Below are positions 60,938 through 64,000 of a DNA stretch of 64,000 nt, piece after piece. The notes under the pieces were generated by a model that saw only the letters and a program-made list of their open reading frames with translations, did no database searches and was not told the origin of the DNA. The stretch comes from Valencia hispanica (Eukaryota; Chordata; Actinopteri; Cyprinodontiformes; Valenciidae). Position numbers and translations under genes: made by a program. The DNA is taken from positions 2,504,821-2,568,820 of the forward strand of contig OY747713.1 in the NCBI GenBank assembly GCA_963556495.2, written 5' to 3'. Numbering within the stretch: the first letter of the stretch is position 1; each line of letters opens with the position of its first letter.

Positions 60938-61631
60938 TATGTTGAAGACCTGTTGTCATGGTACCAACCACCAAGACCACTCAGGTCCTCCAACTCTAGC
61001 CTACTCAACATCCCTTGACTCAGAACTAAACATGGAGAAGCAGCTTTCAGTTTCTATGCTCCCCTTATCTGGAACAAACTTCCTGACGAGTGTAGAGCTG
61101 CTGAAACTGTGAACTGCTTTAAATCAAGACTAAAAAGTCATCTGTTCGAGTAAATGCTTGATGTCGTATGTATGAAATGTGTTCATGCTCTCTTGCTTCA
61201 TTGTGTATCATGTGTTTCTGCTCTGTCTTCTCAAACCCCCAGACGGTCGTAGCAGATGGCCGCTCCTACTGAGGCTGGTTCTGTTGGAGGTTTCTTCCTG
61301 TTAAAGGGGAGTTTTTCCTCTCCACCGTCGCTACATGCTTGCTCAGTATGAGGGATTGCTGAAGGATTGCTGTGGTTGGAAAGTCTGCATCAACGGGGCC
61401 CAACCTCAAGCCAATGACTGACGCAATCTGCTGGGATTCCTTAAATAGGAAACTTTTTAACTCATTGGAATGTTTGTATAAATGTATTGAAATGACTTCT
61501 TGTTAAGTGCCTTGAGATGAAACATCTGTTGTGAATCGGCGCTATATAAATAAACTGAATTGATTTGATGTGGGTTTCTTTTACTTTTAATTTCCAATGT
61601 TATATTCCATGTGTTAGTTGTTTTTTTTAAA

Positions 61632-61710
61632 TCACCAAATCATGTAAAGAACCTTGAATTACCCTGCTGTTGAAAGTGTGCTATACAAATAAAATTGCCT
61701 TGCCTTGCCA
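61632..61710 (+). mobile_element. solo 3' tail of an L2-like LINE
   Basis: AATCATGTAAAGAACCTTGA to CAAATAAAATTGCCTTGCC, as at 15990-16068. Confidence 0.75.
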
Positions 61711-61804
61711 AACCATCCGTTTCCTGACCTCTCCCCGTCGTTCTGCATCACATCACGGTACGCAGGGAGCTCAGCACCAGAGAGGAGAGACTTATGGAAG
61801 AGAA

Positions 61805-63043
61805 ATCTCACCGTCAACAGCTCTGGTAGACATTCCTGCAGACAGCATGCCAATCGCACGCTCCCTCAAAAGTTGTGGCATCGTGCTGTGTGATCAAACT
61901 GCCACATTTCAGAGTGGCCTTTTATTGTGGCCAGTCTAAAGCACCCATGTGCAACATTCATGCTGTCTAATCAGCACCTTGATATGCCACACCTGTAAGG
62001 TGGGACGGATTATCTCGGCAAAGGAGAAGTGCTCACTAACACAGATTTAGACAGATTTGTGAACAATAGTTTATAGTAGTGAGTCTTTTGTGTATCCAGC
62101 ACATTCATTTATGTCCTTTATAGTGGACATTTTGCTCACCTTTATCTTCTTTTACTATGTTGAGTTATCCTATTAAGCCCTACAGTACTTTTTAGAGGAC
62201 ATCCTGGATTTTCCAGTGTCATTTGATAGGTTTACATGCTGGGAAGTCCCTTTTATTCCTCAATCAAAATGGCTGGCTTACCAGCAAACACATTTTATGG
62301 AAGATGAGAGATAAGTCAAATAATCTTCATCTTTTGCTATTTTTACCATGGTAATTATACATATGATTGTTAATTAACATATCAATAACAATATTTTGAC
62401 TTCTGAAAAGAGTTTACTGATTTATCTTTTTAAATAGCAGTGCTTTTATGAATATCAGTTGTGGAGGACAACAGGACGGTGTTAGTGAATTGAATGACTT
62501 CATCGTTGTAGGAGAAACACATGAAGCAGAAAGGATTCTATACAAGACAGTCGAGGGAGGTTCAGATTTGGACCTTTCAGATGAGGAAAACGATGAGGAT
62601 TATTAGTAGTATTAGTTATTAGAGGATTAGCCTGTCATAGGGGAAGATGGTGAAGACAGAGAGGAAGATGATGCAGGAGAATCTGATGAAGGGACGGACA
62701 GAGAAAATCGCTCGTCGCTTTGTAGGAAAGAAAAAGCTCATGAAGAATTTTGTTTTTTGATCAAACTGAACGTGTTGTTGGGTTAATGTCATCAGATGCT
62801 GTTCATTTTTTGTTTTAAATTCAGCTGTATTTAGATGTGAATCATCCCGTTGTCCACTACAGTGGACATCCTGTAAAATAAAAAAGGTTTAAAAAAAGAT
62901 AAAACAGTAAGTAAAAAATGGAAAACACTTTTTTTCCCTTTGGTTCTCAGGATATAGAAAATGTTTCAGATCTTTGAGTTCAGCTCATTAAAAAAATGGT
63001 CCGAAAAACAAAAGTGTTGCGTTTATATCTTTGTTCAGTGTCA
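61805..63043. mobile_element. non-autonomous DNA transposon with right end, interrupted
   Basis: 61815-62096 (CACCTTGATATGCCACACCT, GGCAAAGGAGAAGTGCTCAC) and 62952-63043 (GTGTTGCGTTTATATCTTTG, TTCAGTGTCA) belong to one repeat I recall from many fish. Its right end TTTGTTCAGTGT is a terminal repeat; the left end is missing. 62097-62951 is foreign to it. Confidence 0.5.
62097..62951. other. unclassified 0.86-kb block inside the transposon
   Basis: Has TAGTGGACAT near both ends (about 62123-62132 and, with ACAGTGGACAT, 62860-62870) and an acidic frame in the middle (EGGSDLDLSDEENDEDY, about 62550-62606) closed by stops. An N-terminal piece of a piggyBac-type protein is one thought, but no conserved core is present. 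Confidence 0.3.
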
Positions 63044-63046
63044 TAA

Positions 63047-64000
63047 TGACATCAGTGTGAATCCAGCTGCTAAAGGTGTTTTTATGGTCAAGGAATCTAA
63101 AAAAAGAAGTCAGAATTAGATTTCTAGTTGTGAATATTTTTGTTTCTCACAAACGAATCTCTGGTGTGAATGTCTTTATTCAAAAAAACAAAAAAACACA
63201 AATTAAATAGCACAAATAAAAAGGCTTAAATAAGACCAGGAAGAGATACAACATCCAGGTTTACAGGATCAGGATAAAATAGAGATGAATATATGGAGAA
63301 ACCCAAACATGTTGGTTTTGAAGTGCAGCCTGCAGAGAGCTATTCCTTCATATGAAAAACAGAGTTCTGATGGAGCGGCTGCAGAGTTCTGACCCGTTAT
63401 TGCTGTTAATTAAAAACATAAGAGGAGGAAATGACAGCAGGGGGCGCTGCAGCCTAAACATGGAAACGGTGAAATAAATAAATAACGCTACGTCACATCC
63501 ACGCTGACACACTCGGTACCGACGGAGGTGTTCGGGTTCCGGTTGTGCTCCAGAGTTTCCGTAATCGCTTTGCGGACCTTTTGGTCCGCTCCGCTCCGAA
63601 TCTTCAAAAGTTCTGCATATTTTTTCTATTTAAATTTACTTGGCATCACACAAATATTACAACACATGGACACACTTTACAGCAGGGTCGGCACACATTA
63701 ACATGGACCAGAACTTTTATCAGCACCATCAGCTAAAGGCACAGTCTGGATCGGTCGCTTGGGTCCGACGGGTAAACTTCTCTAATGACAGCAGAACCAG
63801 CCGATCCTCTGGCCAAAGAAATGATTCGGTTTTTCCTGGTTCTGGTTCTGCCCGCTAACCATGTCAGACGCTGGAGTTTCTAAACCCAGAACCGAGACGC
63901 CATGAAGCAGATTTTTACTTTTAATAAGCACCACTTAAAAGTTTTACAAGATCAACGACTAAATATGTAACCGACATCTGAATTTCAGAGACAAACTGAA
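63047..64000. other. intergenic end of window
   Basis: 63480-63620 is CpG-richer with TACGTCA at 63490-63496 and could be near a further gene's start. No coding exon was recognised. Confidence 0.3.

Overview
The window is nuclear DNA from a ray-finned fish. Its genes have short exons with GT-AG introns, and the order MAP7D1, THRAP3, EVA1B, LSM10 matches vertebrate conserved synteny (human 1p34.3, from general knowledge). The space between exons is filled with teleost-type repeats: L2-like LINEs, an RTE/Rex3-like LINE with (ATGG)n tails, L1-clade fragments, Tc1, hAT and PIF/Harbinger elements. A percomorph or killifish-like teleost is likely, but the species cannot be fixed from sequence alone.

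Layout. 1-14.2 kb: 3' part of a map7d1 gene (+), 14 coding exons joined in phase to a stop at 13835; its introns hold a foldback MITE, a LINE end and two Harbinger-like relics. 14.2-25.9 kb: intergenic, with a 0.4-kb minisatellite, a broken RTE LINE that carries a 1.7-kb foreign block, and an L1-clade fragment with a clear 16-bp target-site duplication. 25.9-34.9 kb: thrap3 (+), a non-coding first exon plus ten coding exons (888 residues). 36.4-41.1 kb: eva1b (-), two coding exons with an L2-like LINE in the intron. 39.7-48.7 kb: minisatellites, a 0.5-kb pure pyrimidine tract and LINE copies nested in one another. 48.7-50.6 kb: lsm10 (-), one coding exon. 50.6-64 kb: repeats only as far as I can see. 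They are dominated by a 5.9-kb PIF/Harbinger element with both of its genes, a LINE inside the transposase and a minisatellite inside the transposase reading frame, followed by a Tc1 element inserted at a TA of a LINE.

The four host genes are not an operon and share no pathway. MAP7D1 binds microtubules, THRAP3 is an RS-rich nuclear splicing/transcription factor, EVA1B is a single-pass membrane protein, and LSM10 is a ring subunit of the U7 snRNP. SH3D21 and STK40, which lie between these genes in human, were not seen. I found no CRISPR, phage, retroviral or toxin genes and no convincing RNA gene. The most notable structures are the nested Harbinger composite, the minisatellite grown inside its transposase, the stop-free 75-bp intron of thrap3, and the unclassified block with a strong hairpin inside the RTE LINE.
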